In this document: positions 41,692-51,420 of the stretch, in pieces
How positions within the stretch are numbered: position 1 is the stretch's first letter
How the letters are laid out: each line of letters begins with the position of its first letter
Source: Rhizobium bangladeshense
GTDB taxonomy: Bacteria; Pseudomonadota; Alphaproteobacteria; Rhizobiales; Rhizobiaceae
Reading direction: 5' to 3'
Assembly: GCF_017357245.1 (NCBI RefSeq)
Contig: NZ_CP071612.1
Span: forward strand, 4,081,501-4,145,500
DNA: 64,000 nt
Made by a program: the position numbers and the translations under genes
Notes under the pieces: model-generated
The model's input: only the letters and a program-made list of their open reading frames with translations
The model's database searches: none
What the model was told of the DNA's origin: nothing

Positions 41692-42785
41692 GCCTTGGCT
41701 CCTCTCTTTCCAAAGCCGATCAGCGTTTCGGCGTTAGCATCGAGCGGCCAGCGCGAACGCGGCTGCACGTCAAGCGTATCAGGCTCTACGCCGGTCGCCA
41801 TGCGCTCGAGCCCCGCCCAGGCGATCATCACCGCATTGTCGGTGCAGAGGCTGAGCGGCGGCGCAATGAAGCGGAAACCGTTCCGGGCGCAGAGCGCCTG
41901 CAACGTGCCGCGCAGTTCGAGATTGGCGGCGACTCCGCCGGCAACGACGAGCGCCGGCTTCTCGCCGGTCGTCGGGAACTCCGTTTTGAAGCGTTGCAGG
42001 CCGCGACCGATGCGGTCCTTCAGTGTGCGCGAAATCGCCTTCTGGAACGATGCGCAAATGTCAGCCACATCCTGATCGCTGAGCGGCGCGATCTCTTGTG
42101 CCGCCTGCCGCACCGCCGTCTTCAGACCTGAAAAGGAGAAGTCGAGCCGCGCCTCGCCGACGAGCGGGCGCGGAAAATCGAAGCGATCGGCATTGCCGTC
42201 CCGCGCCATCCGCTCCACCGCCGGGCCGCCGGGATAGGGCAGGCCGAGCAATTTTGCCGTCTTGTCGAAAGCTTCGCCGAGCGCATCGTCGATCGTCGTG
42301 CCCCAACGTTCATACTGCCCGACACCGCGCACCAGGATCAGCTGGGTATGGCCGCCGGAAACGAGCAGCACCAGATAGGGAAAGGAGAGCCCGTCGGTCA
42401 GCCGCGCCGTGAGCGCATGGCCTTCGAGATGGTTGACCGCATAGAGCGGCTTGCCGGCGGCTCTGGCGATCGCCTTACCGGTCATCAATCCCACGAGCAG
42501 CCCGCCGATCAGACCCGGGCCTGAAGTTGCGGCGATGGCGTCGATATCTGTCAGCGACACATTGGCGCGCTTCAGCGCCTGCTCGATCAGCTCGTCCAGC
42601 GCCTCGACATGGGCGCGCGCGGCGATCTCCGGCACCACGCCGCCATAGGCGCTGTGCTCGTCAAGCTGGGAAAGCACGACATCCGACAGGACGTTGCAAT
42701 GCCCCTCCGCATCACGCTCGACGACGGCCGCGGCGGTCTCGTCGCAGCTTGTTTCGATGCCGAGGATGCGCAGAAAGGGAACCAT
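41688..42785 (-). CDS. tsaD: tRNA threonylcarbamoyladenosine (t6A) synthase subunit TsaD
   Basis: 365 residues of the Kae1/TsaD fold. [20 protein letters not shown] at the start, the metal-binding [13 protein letters not shown], and [18 protein letters not shown] for nucleotide binding are diagnostic. With TsaB/E it forms t6A37 in ANN-decoding tRNAs. The same frame is open far upstream (to 44102) because it runs antisense to hemC/hemD; ATG 42785 is the correct start by homology. It is divergent from hemC. Confidence 0.97.
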   Translation of the reverse strand: MVPFLRILGIETSCDETAAAVVERDAEGHCNVLSDVVLSQLDEHSAYGGVVPEIAARAHVEALDELIEQALKRANVSLTDIDAIAATSGPGLIGGLLVGLMTGKAIARAAGKPLYAVNHLEGHALTARLTDGLSFPYLVLLVSGGHTQLILVRGVGQYERWGTTIDDALGEAFDKTAKLLGLPYPGGPAVERMARDGNADRFDFPRPLVGEARLDFSFSGLKTAVRQAAQEIAPLSDQDVADICASFQKAISRTLKDRIGRGLQRFKTEFPTTGEKPALVVAGGVAANLELRGTLQALCARNGFRFIAPPLSLCTDNAVMIAWAGLERMATGVEPDTLDVQPRSRWPLDANAETLIGFGKRGAKA

Positions 42786-42857
42786 GAGGCCTGTTCGTTG
42801 ATTGCGATGGAACGGAAACCGGTTTACGAGAATTCCGGTAACAACGGAACAGAGCGG

Positions 42858-43787
42858 ATGCAAACAAAACCTTTCCGGATCGGCACGCGGGGCAGCCCGC
42901 TGGCGCTTGCCCAGGCGCATGAGGCCCGCGACAGGCTGATGGCGGCGCATCATCTGCCGGAAGAGATGTTCGAAATCGTCGTCCTGACGACGAAGGGCGA
43001 CCGCATCACCGATCGATCGCTCGCCGAGATCGGCGGCAAGGGCCTCTTCACCGAAGAGCTCGAACAGAAGCTTGCCGGCGGCGAGTTGGATTTTGCCGTG
43101 CATTCCACCAAGGACATGCCGACGCGCCTGCCGGAAGGCCTTCACCTCTCCGCCTATCTGCCGCGCGAAGATATTCGCGACGCGGTCGTCGGCCGCACCG
43201 CGCGCAAGCTGATCGACCTGCCGCATGGCGCCACCGTCGGCTCCTCCTCGCTGCGCCGCCAGGCGCTGATCCGCCGCATGCGGCCTGATATCAATGTCAT
43301 CACCTTCCGCGGCTCGGTCGAAACCCGCCTGCGCAAGCTCGAAGAAGGGCAGGTGGATGCGACCCTGCTGGCGCTTGCCGGCCTGAAACGCCTCGGCAAG
43401 GTCGAGGTGCTGACCGATATCCTCGACCCCGACACGTTCCCGCCGGCGCCGGCGCAGGGGGCGATCTGCCTCGAAAGCCGCGTCGGCGATCAGAGGATCG
43501 ACGACCTGCTGGCGGCGGTCAACGATGCCACGACCTTCGACACCGTCTCCTGCGAGCGCGCCTTCCTCGCCGCTCTCGATGGTTCCTGCCGCACGCCGAT
43601 CGGCGGCTATGCCGTCTGCGAAGGTGACCTCATTCGATTCTCCGGCCTGATCATCACACCCGACGGCCGCAGCCAGCATGCGGTGACGACCGATGGCCAC
43701 CGCCGCGATGCGGCCGCACTCGGAACCCGCGCCGGCCAGGATGTGCGTGCGAGAGCCGGCAGCGCCTTCTTCGACGACTGGCGCTGA
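42858..43787 (+). CDS. hemC: Porphobilinogen deaminase (hydroxymethylbilane synthase)
   Basis: 309 residues. [15 protein letters not shown] at the start, [16 protein letters not shown] with the catalytic Asp, and Cys244 in [11 protein letters not shown], which carries the dipyrromethane cofactor. It joins four porphobilinogens to the linear tetrapyrrole for heme, siroheme and cobalamin. ATG 42858 is preceded by a weak GGAAC; the longer frame would overlap the tsaD promoter. Divergent from tsaD by 72 bp. Confidence 0.97.
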   Translation: MQTKPFRIGTRGSPLALAQAHEARDRLMAAHHLPEEMFEIVVLTTKGDRITDRSLAEIGGKGLFTEELEQKLAGGELDFAVHSTKDMPTRLPEGLHLSAYLPREDIRDAVVGRTARKLIDLPHGATVGSSSLRRQALIRRMRPDINVITFRGSVETRLRKLEEGQVDATLLALAGLKRLGKVEVLTDILDPDTFPPAPAQGAICLESRVGDQRIDDLLAAVNDATTFDTVSCERAFLAALDGSCRTPIGGYAVCEGDLIRFSGLIITPDGRSQHAVTTDGHRRDAAALGTRAGQDVRARAGSAFFDDWR

Positions 43788-43794
43788 AGCGGCC

Positions 43795-44502
43795 ATGCGT
43801 GTGCTCGTCACCCGCCCCGCGCATTCGGCGACAAGAACAGCACAACGTCTGCGCGATATGGGCCACGAGCCTCTGCTGCTGCCGCTGCGCCGGCCACAGC
43901 ACGATAGTGCGGCAGCCGCAGACGCACTAGAAACCACCAGCGGCGCGATAGCAGTGACCAGCGCCGAAGCCGTCAGGGTCATGTCGGCTCTCGGCGAGAA
44001 ACTGCGTCCGCATCTTGTCCGACCGCTTTTTGCGGTCGGTGAGATTACGGCGGAAGAGGCCCGCCGCCTTGGCTTCCGGTCCGTCGCCGCATCCTCAGGC
44101 AACGGTCGCGACCTCGCCGATCTCGCCGCCGCTGAGGCAGCAGATGAGTTGCTCTACCTTGCCGGCATGCCGCGCGCCGAAACCTTCGAAGGAAGATTGC
44201 GCCAACTCGGCATCCGCTTTTCCGTCGCCGAGTGCTATCGCATGCAGCCGGTCGCTCCTAACCCGGCCGAGATCGAAGCTCTTTTTTCGGACCACCGCCC
44301 GGACGCCGTTCTTTTCTATTCCCGGCAGACAGCGGAGGATTTTTTTCACGTAGCGGAGCTGCGGTCTGCCCTGTCGGAGCACAGCGACACCCGCCTTCTC
44401 TGCCTCAGCCGGGCCGTGGCGCAGGTCATTCCGGCGTCCCTGAAAAAAACCGTGGCGATTTCGGCCATGCCGGATGAGCAAAGTCTTTTGTCGCTGCTTT
44501 GA
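43795..44502 (+). CDS. hemD: Uroporphyrinogen-III synthase
   Basis: 235 residues. [20 protein letters not shown] at the start, [32 protein letters not shown] and [15 protein letters not shown] match the poorly conserved HemD family. It closes and rearranges hydroxymethylbilane to uroporphyrinogen III. It starts 7 bp after hemC and is followed by the mitofilin-like gene and hemY, the standard alphaproteobacterial order. Confidence 0.93.
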   Translation: MRVLVTRPAHSATRTAQRLRDMGHEPLLLPLRRPQHDSAAAADALETTSGAIAVTSAEAVRVMSALGEKLRPHLVRPLFAVGEITAEEARRLGFRSVAASSGNGRDLADLAAAEAADELLYLAGMPRAETFEGRLRQLGIRFSVAECYRMQPVAPNPAEIEALFSDHRPDAVLFYSRQTAEDFFHVAELRSALSEHSDTRLLCLSRAVAQVIPASLKKTVAISAMPDEQSLLSLL

Positions 44503-44508
44503 ATGCTA

Positions 44509-44557
44509 TTGAGCCTTTCCTGGTCAGATTGATGCATTCTGACCAGGAAAGGCTCAA
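44509..44557. repeat. Perfect 20-bp inverted repeat after hemD
   Basis: TTGAGCCTTTCCTGGTCAGA (44509-44528) and its exact reverse complement (44538-44557) enclose a nine-base loop. A related sequence with GATCTAACC follows at 44569-44579, also seen near the right end of the 6254-6606 element. No T run follows, so it is a repeat or mRNA hairpin rather than a classical terminator. Confidence 0.8.
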
Positions 44558-44638
44558 ACCGCTCAATTTTGATCTAACCTCTTCCCTTAATTGGCATCAC
44601 TGTCTAGTTTCGTTGCAATGCAGGATAAAGAGGACCTC

Positions 44639-45886
44639 ATGGTATCGGGAAACCCGCCACGCCATTCGAAAAGCGCCGATGAGCCGGTCACGATCGACCT
44701 TGATGCACAGGACTTTGCCTCCGCAGCCGATACCGAAAAGCCGGTGAACAATGGTGCCGGCGATGCCGACAGCACCCCCGCCGATGCCGGCCCTCCGCCC
44801 GAAACCGAAGCGGTGTGGCAGCCCGAACCTGAACGCAAGCCGGAAGCGGAGGCGGTGGAGGAGACGCCGGCAACCGCCGAACCTTCGTTCACGCCATCTG
44901 CCGACCGGCCCGCGCCGAGGGGTGCGGGCACCGCCGGTCTCATCGCCGCCGGCATTTTCGGTGGTCTCGTCGCCCTGCTCGGCGCAGGCGCTATTCAATA
45001 TGCCGGTTACCTCCCGGCTTCTTCCGCCCCACAGACGACCTCGCCCGAGATCACCGATCTCACCGGCGAGATCGACGCCTTGAAACAGACCGTGGCCAAC
45101 CTCGCCGCCAATCCCGCAAACACGGGTGACGGCGCTCTTGAGACGCGTGTCGCCGCGCTTGAAACGGCTGCAACGAATCCCGCAGCGGCACCATCGGCCG
45201 ACCCGGCAAATGTCGAGGCGCTCAACCAGAAGATTGCAGTGCTGAGCAGCCAAGTCGACCAGCTGCGTTCGACGATTGCTCAATCCTCCGACCAGCAGAC
45301 GAGCAGCGACGCCGATATCGCCAAGCGTCTCGCCGAAGCCGAAAAGAAACTCAACGAGCCGCGCGAGGATGTTGCCGTCGCGCGGGCGATCGCGGCAGCC
45401 GCCCTAAAGGCGGCGATCGATCGCGGCGGCCCCTTCCTGGCCGAACTCGACACCTTCGCCGGCGTCGCACCCGACGATCCCGCCGTTACCGACCTGCGCG
45501 CTTTCGCCGAGACCGGCATTCCCTCGCGTGCCGAGCTAATGCGTCAGGTTCCCGACGTTGCCACAGCGATCGTCGAAGCCGTCAACCAGCCGGATCCGGA
45601 CCAGAGCTGGTCGGATCGGCTGATGGCGAGTGCAAAATCACTGGTGAGCGTCCGTCCGGTCGGCAATATCGAAGGCGAAAGTGTCGAAGCGATCGCCGCT
45701 CGCCTGGAGGACAAGGTGAAGAACGGCGATCTGCCCGGCGCTTCTGCCGAATGGAAAAATCTTCCTGCTCCCGGCAAGCAGGCCTCCGCTGCCTTCAAAC
45801 AATCGCTGGAGGCGCGCATCCGCGTCGAGGAACTAGTCGGCGGGGCGCTGTCGAAGGCGGTCGCCGGTGCCGGCAAGGAAGGGTGA
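44639..45886 (+). CDS. Mitofilin-like inner-membrane protein (COG4223 type)
   Basis: 415 residues. The cytoplasmic N-terminus (about 1-110) is acidic and Pro/Glu/Ala-rich; a single membrane helix lies near 100-125 (AGLIAAGIFGGLVALLGAGA); the rest is a periplasmic coiled-coil region (TDLTGEIDALKQTVANLAAN, LNQKIAVLSSQVDQLRSTIA) ending in an alpha-helical domain. Located between hemD and hemY, it is the alphaproteobacterial relative of mitochondrial mitofilin/Mic60, thought to shape the inner membrane. ATG 44639 has AGAGGA before it. The relation is from gene order plus overall architecture. Confidence 0.85.
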   Translation: MVSGNPPRHSKSADEPVTIDLDAQDFASAADTEKPVNNGAGDADSTPADAGPPPETEAVWQPEPERKPEAEAVEETPATAEPSFTPSADRPAPRGAGTAGLIAAGIFGGLVALLGAGAIQYAGYLPASSAPQTTSPEITDLTGEIDALKQTVANLAANPANTGDGALETRVAALETAATNPAAAPSADPANVEALNQKIAVLSSQVDQLRSTIAQSSDQQTSSDADIAKRLAEAEKKLNEPREDVAVARAIAAAALKAAIDRGGPFLAELDTFAGVAPDDPAVTDLRAFAETGIPSRAELMRQVPDVATAIVEAVNQPDPDQSWSDRLMASAKSLVSVRPVGNIEGESVEAIAARLEDKVKNGDLPGASAEWKNLPAPGKQASAAFKQSLEARIRVEELVGGALSKAVAGAGKEG

Positions 45887-45890
45887 GATC

Positions 45891-47492
45891 ATGATCAGAC
45901 TCGTCGTCTTCGCCCTGCTCGTGCTGCTTCTCGCCTACGGCTTCTCCTGGTTCGCCGATCGCCCGGGCGATCTCTCGCTGATATGGGAAGGCCAGATCTA
46001 TCAGACGAAGCTGATCGTCGCAGTCAGCGCGATCATCGCTCTCATCGCCGCCGTGATGATCGCCTGGTGGTTCGTCCGCCTGATCTGGACGTCGCCGCAT
46101 TCAATGACCCGCTACTTCCGCGCCCGCAAGCGCGACCGCGGCTATCAGGCGCTCTCGACCGGCCTGATCGCCGCGGGCGCCGGCAATGCATTGCTCGCCC
46201 GCAAGATGGCCGCTCGCTCCCGTGGCCTCATCCGCGCCGATCAGGAGCCGCTGATCAACCTGCTCGAGGCTCAGGCTGCTCTGATCGAAGGCCGCCATGA
46301 TGAGGCGCGCGCCAAGTTCGAAGCCATGGCCAACGACCCGGAAACGCGCGAACTTGGCCTGCGCGGCCTCTATCTCGAAGCCCGCCGTCTCGGAGCCAAC
46401 GAAGCCGCCCGCCAATATGCAGAAAAGGCCGCCGACAACGCCCCTTATCTGCCCTGGGCCGCCCAGGCGACCCTCGAATATCGCAGCCAGGCCCGCCGTT
46501 GGGACGATGCGATCCGCCTGCTCGAACAGCAGAAGGCCGCCCGCGTCGTCGAAAAGGCCGAGGCCAACCGCCTGCACGCCGTGCTCCTGACGGCGCGCGC
46601 TGCCGAGAAGCTGGAAGGTAATCCGGCGGGAGCCCGCGATGATGCCCTCCAGGCGCTGAAGCTCGCCGCCGATTTCATTCCGGCCGCCCTCATTGGCGCA
46701 AAGGCATTGTTCCGCGAAGGCGGCCTGCGCAAGGCTGCCTCGATCCTCGAAAAGGCTTGGAAATCGGCGCCTCATCCCGAGATTGGCCAGACCTATGTCA
46801 GAGCCCGCAGCGGCGATTCCACGCTCGATCGGCTAAAGCGCGCCGAACGGCTGGAAGCGATGCGTCCGAACAATGTCGAATCCCTGCTCGTCGTTGCCCA
46901 GGCGGCGCTCGACGCACAGGAATTCGCCAAGGCGCGCGCCAAGGCGGAAGCGGCGGCGCGCATTGAGCCGCGTGAAGCAGCCTTCCTGCTCCTGGCCGAC
47001 ATAGAGGAAGCCGAAACCGGCGACCAGGGCCGCGTGCGCCACTGGCTGGCCCAGGCTCTGAAAGCCCCGCGCGATCCCGCCTGGGTGGCGGACGGTTTCG
47101 TGTCCGACAAATGGCTGCCGGTGTCGCCCGTCACCGGCCGCCTCGATGCCTTCGAATGGAAGGCGCCTTTCGGCCAGATCGAGGGGCCGCTCGAAGATGG
47201 TTCAGCGCCCGCCTCGATCGAAACTGCGCTGAAGACGCTGCCGCCGCTGCGTGACGTCAGACCGGAAAGCCCGGTCAACGATCACCGCATCATTGAGCTG
47301 GAACGCGCCGCCACGATCGCCGAGGCCGTGCGCCCGGCACCGGCAAAGCCGAAACCCGTCGAACCCGCCACCAGCGACAAAGCGCCATTACCGAACGAAG
47401 CAAAGCCCTTTTTCGGCGGACTGCCTGATGATCCCGGCGTTCGCGATCCCAGGACGGAACCAGAACCCAAGACACGGCTTCGCCTTTTCTGA
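45891..47492 (+). CDS. hemY: HemY-type membrane protein with TPR repeats
   Basis: 533 residues. Two N-terminal membrane helices (about 2-17 and 40-60) are followed by a conserved HemY_N part (YFRARKRDRGYQALSTGLIA) and TPR-like helices (about 90-370). It is named for its place beside hem genes in proteobacteria; its function, possibly porphyrin handling in the membrane, is not settled. ATG 45891 is chosen by the GGGTGAG before it and by the hydrophobic start MIRLVVFALLVLLLAYG. The frame also opens 8 codons earlier, overlapping the mitofilin-like stop. Confidence 0.92.
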   Translation: MIRLVVFALLVLLLAYGFSWFADRPGDLSLIWEGQIYQTKLIVAVSAIIALIAAVMIAWWFVRLIWTSPHSMTRYFRARKRDRGYQALSTGLIAAGAGNALLARKMAARSRGLIRADQEPLINLLEAQAALIEGRHDEARAKFEAMANDPETRELGLRGLYLEARRLGANEAARQYAEKAADNAPYLPWAAQATLEYRSQARRWDDAIRLLEQQKAARVVEKAEANRLHAVLLTARAAEKLEGNPAGARDDALQALKLAADFIPAALIGAKALFREGGLRKAASILEKAWKSAPHPEIGQTYVRARSGDSTLDRLKRAERLEAMRPNNVESLLVVAQAALDAQEFAKARAKAEAAARIEPREAAFLLLADIEEAETGDQGRVRHWLAQALKAPRDPAWVADGFVSDKWLPVSPVTGRLDAFEWKAPFGQIEGPLEDGSAPASIETALKTLPPLRDVRPESPVNDHRIIELERAATIAEAVRPAPAKPKPVEPATSDKAPLPNEAKPFFGGLPDDPGVRDPRTEPEPKTRLRLF

Positions 47493-47509
47493 GACGGAAC
47501 GAAACCCGC

Positions 47510-47995
47510 ATGTTCGAACGCTTTCAGGCATTCTTCCAGAATCTCACCGCCGACCGTCCGAAGAAAGGCTTTGCCCCCGATGATCCGCGCATCGCGGTGG
47601 CGGCACTCTGCATGCAGGTCATGGAAGCAGACGGTCAGATCAAGGCAAGCGAAAAGAAGCGGCTACGCAAGCTGTTGAAGGAGCAGTATTCGCTCGACAG
47701 CCGGCAGCTCAATGCTTTGATGGCCGCCGGCTTCGAAGCCGAAAGCTCTGCCGTCGACTACTATCGCTTCACCGCCGACCTGAAACGCCATCTCGATACC
47801 GAGCAACGGCTTGAGCTGATCGGCATTCTCTGGGATATCGTCTATGCCGATGGCGAGCGCAGCGAGATGGAAGACCACGTCATCTGGCGCATAGCCGATC
47901 TGCTCGGGGTTTCCTCACGCGAACGCATCCAGAAGCGGCAGGAGGCCGCCGCCAGGGTCACGGATGTTCAGGTTGCGCAAGATGATGCCGACTGA
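47510..47995 (+). CDS. TerB-like family protein
   Basis: 161 residues. Helical TerB-like domain: RIAVAALCMQVMEADGQIKASEKKRLRKLL (with the D/E-rich loop typical of TerB/DjlA) and LIGILWDIVYADGERSEMEDHVIWRIADLL as the second half-repeat. No J domain or membrane segment. Often annotated as tellurite-resistance TerB, but there is no ter cluster here. It lies 17 bp after hemY and overlaps the next gene. Confidence 0.85.
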   Translation: MFERFQAFFQNLTADRPKKGFAPDDPRIAVAALCMQVMEADGQIKASEKKRLRKLLKEQYSLDSRQLNALMAAGFEAESSAVDYYRFTADLKRHLDTEQRLELIGILWDIVYADGERSEMEDHVIWRIADLLGVSSRERIQKRQEAAARVTDVQVAQDDAD

Positions 47996-48737
47996 GCAAA
48001 ACCCAAACCGCGACCGGCGCCCGGTCCTCATCGTCCTGCATCAGGAGCGGTCCAGTCCTGGCCGCGTCGGCCAGTTGCTGGTTGAAAAAGGCTACCGCCT
48101 CGATATCCGTCGGCCGGTCCTCGGCGATCCGCTTCCGACGACGCTCCAAGACCATGCCGGTGCCGTCGTCTTCGGCGGACCGATGAGCGCCAATGATCCG
48201 GATGACTTCGTCAAGAAGGAGATCGCATGGATCGAGGTTCCGCTGCGGGAAGGACGTCCCTTTCTCGGCATCTGCCTCGGCGCCCAGATGCTGGTGCGTC
48301 ATCTCGGCGGCAAGGTGCAGCCGAATGCCGACGGCTCGACAGAGATCGGCTGGTACCCGCTGCACCCGACCGAGAAGGGCCGTCTGCTGATGCACTGGCC
48401 GAAGATGGTCTATCATTTTCACCGCGAAGGCTTCGAGCTGCCACACGGCGCCGATCTTTTGGCCGAAGGCGATGCCTACCCGAACCAGGCCTTCCGATAC
48501 GAGGGCAACGCCTGGGGTCTGCAGTTCCATGCCGAGCTCACCCGGGTGATGATGCATCGCTGGGTCGTGCACGGCGCGCATCGCTTCATTCTGCCGAACG
48601 CCCAGCAGGGCCGCGAACATCTGGAAGGCCGCATGCTGTTCGACTCGCCGCTGAAAGCCTGGCTGACAGAGTTTCTCGATATCGTCTTCGAGGGAAAACC
48701 GGCGAAGGCGGCACCCTCTATCCCTCTGCGCGCATAA
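47982..48737 (+). CDS. Class I glutamine amidotransferase (GMP-synthase-like domain)
   Basis: 251 residues. Catalytic Cys in LGICLGAQMLV and the His-Glu in WGLQFHAELTR are complete. VVFGGPMSANDPDDFVKKEI is the oxyanion-strand region. A single amidotransferase domain without a partner synthase suggests gamma-glutamyl hydrolase/peptidase-like activity, as in PuuD-like or YfeJ-like proteins. The start is ATG 47982 or 47985, overlapping the TerB-like gene's end. Confidence 0.88.
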   Translation: MMPTEQNPNRDRRPVLIVLHQERSSPGRVGQLLVEKGYRLDIRRPVLGDPLPTTLQDHAGAVVFGGPMSANDPDDFVKKEIAWIEVPLREGRPFLGICLGAQMLVRHLGGKVQPNADGSTEIGWYPLHPTEKGRLLMHWPKMVYHFHREGFELPHGADLLAEGDAYPNQAFRYEGNAWGLQFHAELTRVMMHRWVVHGAHRFILPNAQQGREHLEGRMLFDSPLKAWLTEFLDIVFEGKPAKAAPSIPLRA

Positions 48738-48758
48738 TCCCGCTCCCGCTTAAAGAGG

Positions 48759-49991
48759 TCAGGCGGGCGCGTCGAGCGTGTCGATCCTGCGCAGTTTCGG
48801 AAAACTGGAAGCCCAGATCGCTGCAACGACAAGGGTTCCAACACCGCCGACGACGACTGCCGGCACCGCGCCGAAGATCGATGCCATCGTACCTGCTCTA
48901 AATTCACCGAGTTCGTTCGATGCGCCGACAAAAACCATATTGACCGCATTGACGCGGCCGCGCAGGTGGTCGGGCGTCCAGAGCGCGATCAGGCTCTCGC
49001 GCACATAGACCGATATCATGTCGGCCGCGCCCATCACCGCCAGCGCTGCGATCGAAATTTCGGTATTGGTCGAAACGCCGAAGACGATGGTGCCGACACC
49101 GAACAGGGCAACGCCGATGAACATGTAGAGGCCGGCGCGGTGCTTGAGCGGATAGGCGGCAAGGAAGATCGCCATGACGATGGCCCCCAGGCCCGGTGCG
49201 GCGCGCAACAATCCCAGCCCCCAGGGGCCAAGCGTCAGAATATCGCGTGCGAAGATCGGCATCAGTGCGGTGGCGCCGCCGAGCAGCACAGCGAAGAGAT
49301 CGAGCGAGATCGCGCCGAGCACGACCTTTTCCGCGCGGATGAAGCTGAAGCCGCCGAGGATCATCGCCCAGCTCTTGGCCTCGCCCGTCGTCTTCTGTTC
49401 CGGCCTCGGGATCATGAAGAGAAGAGCCGCGCCGAGGATGGAAAAGATGACTGCCACCGTATAGGCGGTCGAAGCGCTTACGCCGTAGAGCAGGCCACCG
49501 ATGACTGGCCCTGTGATTGCGGCGAGCTGCCACGACGACGAGTTCCATGCGATGGCATTGGACAGGGCATGCTCAGGCACCAGATTGGGCGCAAGAGACT
49601 GCACTGCCGGCGACATGAAGGCGCGCTCGACGCCGAAGATCAAAAGCACCGCAAAGACCGGCCAGGGCGCGAATGTGTCCGTCGCCGTCATGATGAGCAA
49701 CGTCAGCGTGCAGAGGGCGCTCACCAGCGAACAAAGAGCGGCGATGGCGCGGCGATTGTGCCGGTCGGCCACAGAACCGGTGACGAGGATGAGCAGCAGC
49801 GACGGCAGGAATTGTACCAGCCCGATCAGGCCGAGATAGATCGCTTTGCCGGTCTGGTCGTACATCTGCCAGCCGACGGCGACGCTGACGATCTGCTGCG
49901 AAAAGGAAAGCAGGAAACGCGCGAAAAAGAAGCGCGTGTAGGACTGATGCCGAAACGCGGCAAAACGGTCTCCGGTGGGCGAAAACGACAT
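48759..49991 (-). CDS. MFS transporter (EntS-like subfamily)
   Basis: 410 residues, twelve membrane segments. QHQSYTRFFFARFLLSFSQQ at the start and GSVADRHNRRAIAA with the D-R-x-x-R/K motif between helices 2 and 3 are typical of the MFS_3/EntS group. The equivalent loop in the C-terminal half is seen near LRGRVNAVNMVFVGASNELG. Probably an exporter of a drug or siderophore-like compound. It is convergent with the amidotransferase gene and divergent from yggT. Confidence 0.9.
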   Translation of the reverse strand: MSFSPTGDRFAAFRHQSYTRFFFARFLLSFSQQIVSVAVGWQMYDQTGKAIYLGLIGLVQFLPSLLLILVTGSVADRHNRRAIAALCSLVSALCTLTLLIMTATDTFAPWPVFAVLLIFGVERAFMSPAVQSLAPNLVPEHALSNAIAWNSSSWQLAAITGPVIGGLLYGVSASTAYTVAVIFSILGAALLFMIPRPEQKTTGEAKSWAMILGGFSFIRAEKVVLGAISLDLFAVLLGGATALMPIFARDILTLGPWGLGLLRAAPGLGAIVMAIFLAAYPLKHRAGLYMFIGVALFGVGTIVFGVSTNTEISIAALAVMGAADMISVYVRESLIALWTPDHLRGRVNAVNMVFVGASNELGEFRAGTMASIFGAVPAVVVGGVGTLVVAAIWASSFPKLRRIDTLDAPA

Positions 49992-50130
49992 GGGCCTTGT
50001 CCGAGGAAACGGGCGCCGGAATGGCTGTGAGGCCGCCCGTTAAACATGATCTGCCATGCGTTTCGACACGGCACTTGCCCGTTTAGTCGCCAATGTCTAC
50101 ATGTCTGTCAACAACCAATTGGAGACGACG

Positions 50131-50421
50131 ATGTTTGCCTTGTTTCAAACCATTGATTTGGTTTTGAATATTTACACCTGGATACTGATTGCCAGTGCCG
50201 TTTTCTCCTGGCTCTATGCGTTCAACGTCATCAATTCCAGCAACCAGTTCGTCAATTCGGTCGGCATGTTCCTCTATAATGTCACCGAACCCGCGCTGAA
50301 GCCGATCCGCCGCCTGCTGCCGAATCTCGGCGGCATCGATATTTCTCCGATCATCCTGCTGGTGATTATCTTCTTCCTGCGTACTTTCCTTTGGACCACA
50401 CTATACCCGCTGGTCGCTTGA
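50131..50421 (+). CDS. YggT-family membrane protein
   Basis: 96 residues, two hydrophobic segments (about 5-25 and 70-92) separated by [20 protein letters not shown] and [20 protein letters not shown], the YggT signature with its conserved TEP and P-I-R-R. YggT proteins are linked to osmotic tolerance or cell-division membrane functions. GGAG five bases before ATG 50131 fixes the start. It is coupled to the DUF167 gene (TTGA overlap), an order found in many bacteria. Confidence 0.93.
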   Translation: MFALFQTIDLVLNIYTWILIASAVFSWLYAFNVINSSNQFVNSVGMFLYNVTEPALKPIRRLLPNLGGIDISPIILLVIIFFLRTFLWTTLYPLVA

Positions 50422-50729
50422 GCCCTCCCTGGCGGCTTTCCGGCGATCATGTCCGCCTCGCCATGCGGCTGACACCTAATGGTGGGCGTGACGCGATCGA
50501 TGGCATCGAGGCCGATGGCGACGGCGAGACCCTGCTGAGAGCACGCGTCACATCAGTGCCCGAGAAGGGCAGGGCCAACAAGGCGCTGATCCTTCTGGTC
50601 GCCCGGTCGCTGCGCATTCCCAAATCCAGCGTCAGTCTCGTCTCGGGCGAGACTGCGCGCAAAAAAATCCTCCGGATCGACGGAGACCCGGAGGATTTGG
50701 TAAAAAGGCTTGAAGCTTTATTAGGCTGA
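50418..50729 (+). CDS. DUF167 (YggU) family protein
   Basis: 103 residues. [40 protein letters not shown] and [20 protein letters not shown] are the YggU/DUF167 motifs. No ATG is available; TTG 50418 overlaps the yggT stop as TTGA, indicating translational coupling. The 3' end carries, in antisense, the probable terminator of ppa (50661-50698). Function of the family unknown. Confidence 0.9.
   Translation: MSPPWRLSGDHVRLAMRLTPNGGRDAIDGIEADGDGETLLRARVTSVPEKGRANKALILLVARSLRIPKSSVSLVSGETARKKILRIDGDPEDLVKRLEALLG
50661..50698 (-). terminator. ppa terminator lying inside the DUF167 coding sequence
   Basis: On the minus strand AAATCCTCCGG (50698-50688) and CCGGAGGATTT (50675-50665) form an 11-bp stem followed by TTTTTTT. 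It lies 36 bp after the ppa stop, but on the plus strand it is codons of the convergent DUF167 gene. Confidence 0.85.
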
Positions 50730-50733
50730 GGGA

Positions 50734-51270
50734 TCAGCCCTTCGCCTTCTTGGCGCGCTCGACGGCTTCGATGATGAGCTGGCCGGCTTCCTTGGAATCG
50801 CCCCAGCCGAAGATCTTCACCCACTTGCCGGGCTCCAGATCCTTGTAATGCTCGAAGAAATGCTCGATCTGCTTCAGCGTGATCTCCGGAAGATCGGTAT
50901 AATCCTTCACCTTCTCGTAACGCAGCGTCAGCTTCGGCGACGGCACGGCAATGATCTTCTCGTCCTTGCCGGAATTGTCTTCCATCTTCAGGACGCCGAT
51001 CGGGCGCACGTTGATGACGCAGCCCGGGACCAGCGGACGGGTGCTGGCGATCAGGACGTCGATCGGGTCACCGTCTTCAGACAGGGTGTGCGGCACGAAA
51101 CCGTAATTGCCCGGATAGGTCATCGGCGTATAGAGGAAACGATCGACGACCAGCGTGCCAGCCTCCTTGTCCATTTCGTACTTGATCGGATGACCGCCGA
51201 CCGGAACCTCGACGATTACGTTGACGTCTTCAGGGGGATTCTTACCGATTGAAACGGCGTCGATGCGCAT
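50734..51270 (-). CDS. ppa: Inorganic pyrophosphatase
   Basis: 178 residues of family [41 protein letters not shown] and the metal-binding [12 protein letters not shown] (D-x-x-P-x-D) followed by [11 protein letters not shown] are diagnostic. It hydrolyses pyrophosphate to drive biosynthesis. ATG 51270 is the usual start, with GGAG about ten bases before. Convergent with DUF167, only 4 bp apart. Confidence 0.97.
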   Translation of the reverse strand: MRIDAVSIGKNPPEDVNVIVEVPVGGHPIKYEMDKEAGTLVVDRFLYTPMTYPGNYGFVPHTLSEDGDPIDVLIASTRPLVPGCVINVRPIGVLKMEDNSGKDEKIIAVPSPKLTLRYEKVKDYTDLPEITLKQIEHFFEHYKDLEPGKWVKIFGWGDSKEAGQLIIEAVERAKKAKG

Positions 51271-51420
51271 ACGAAACTCCTGGGAGGTTGAATTTGGTCG
51301 CAGCCAGTTAATCGGTTTCATGCGGCAACGCAACATTGGAGATCACCAATGCGTGATGGCGCCAGCGCCCAACTGGATCAAAATTCTAGCGGAAGGTGAG
51401 CGAGGTATCGGAAAAGCGCA

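Noticed and set aside
42786..44102. 439-codon N-terminal extension of tsaD on the minus strand
   Set aside because: It is antisense to hemC and hemD, and TsaD's normal start is at 42785.
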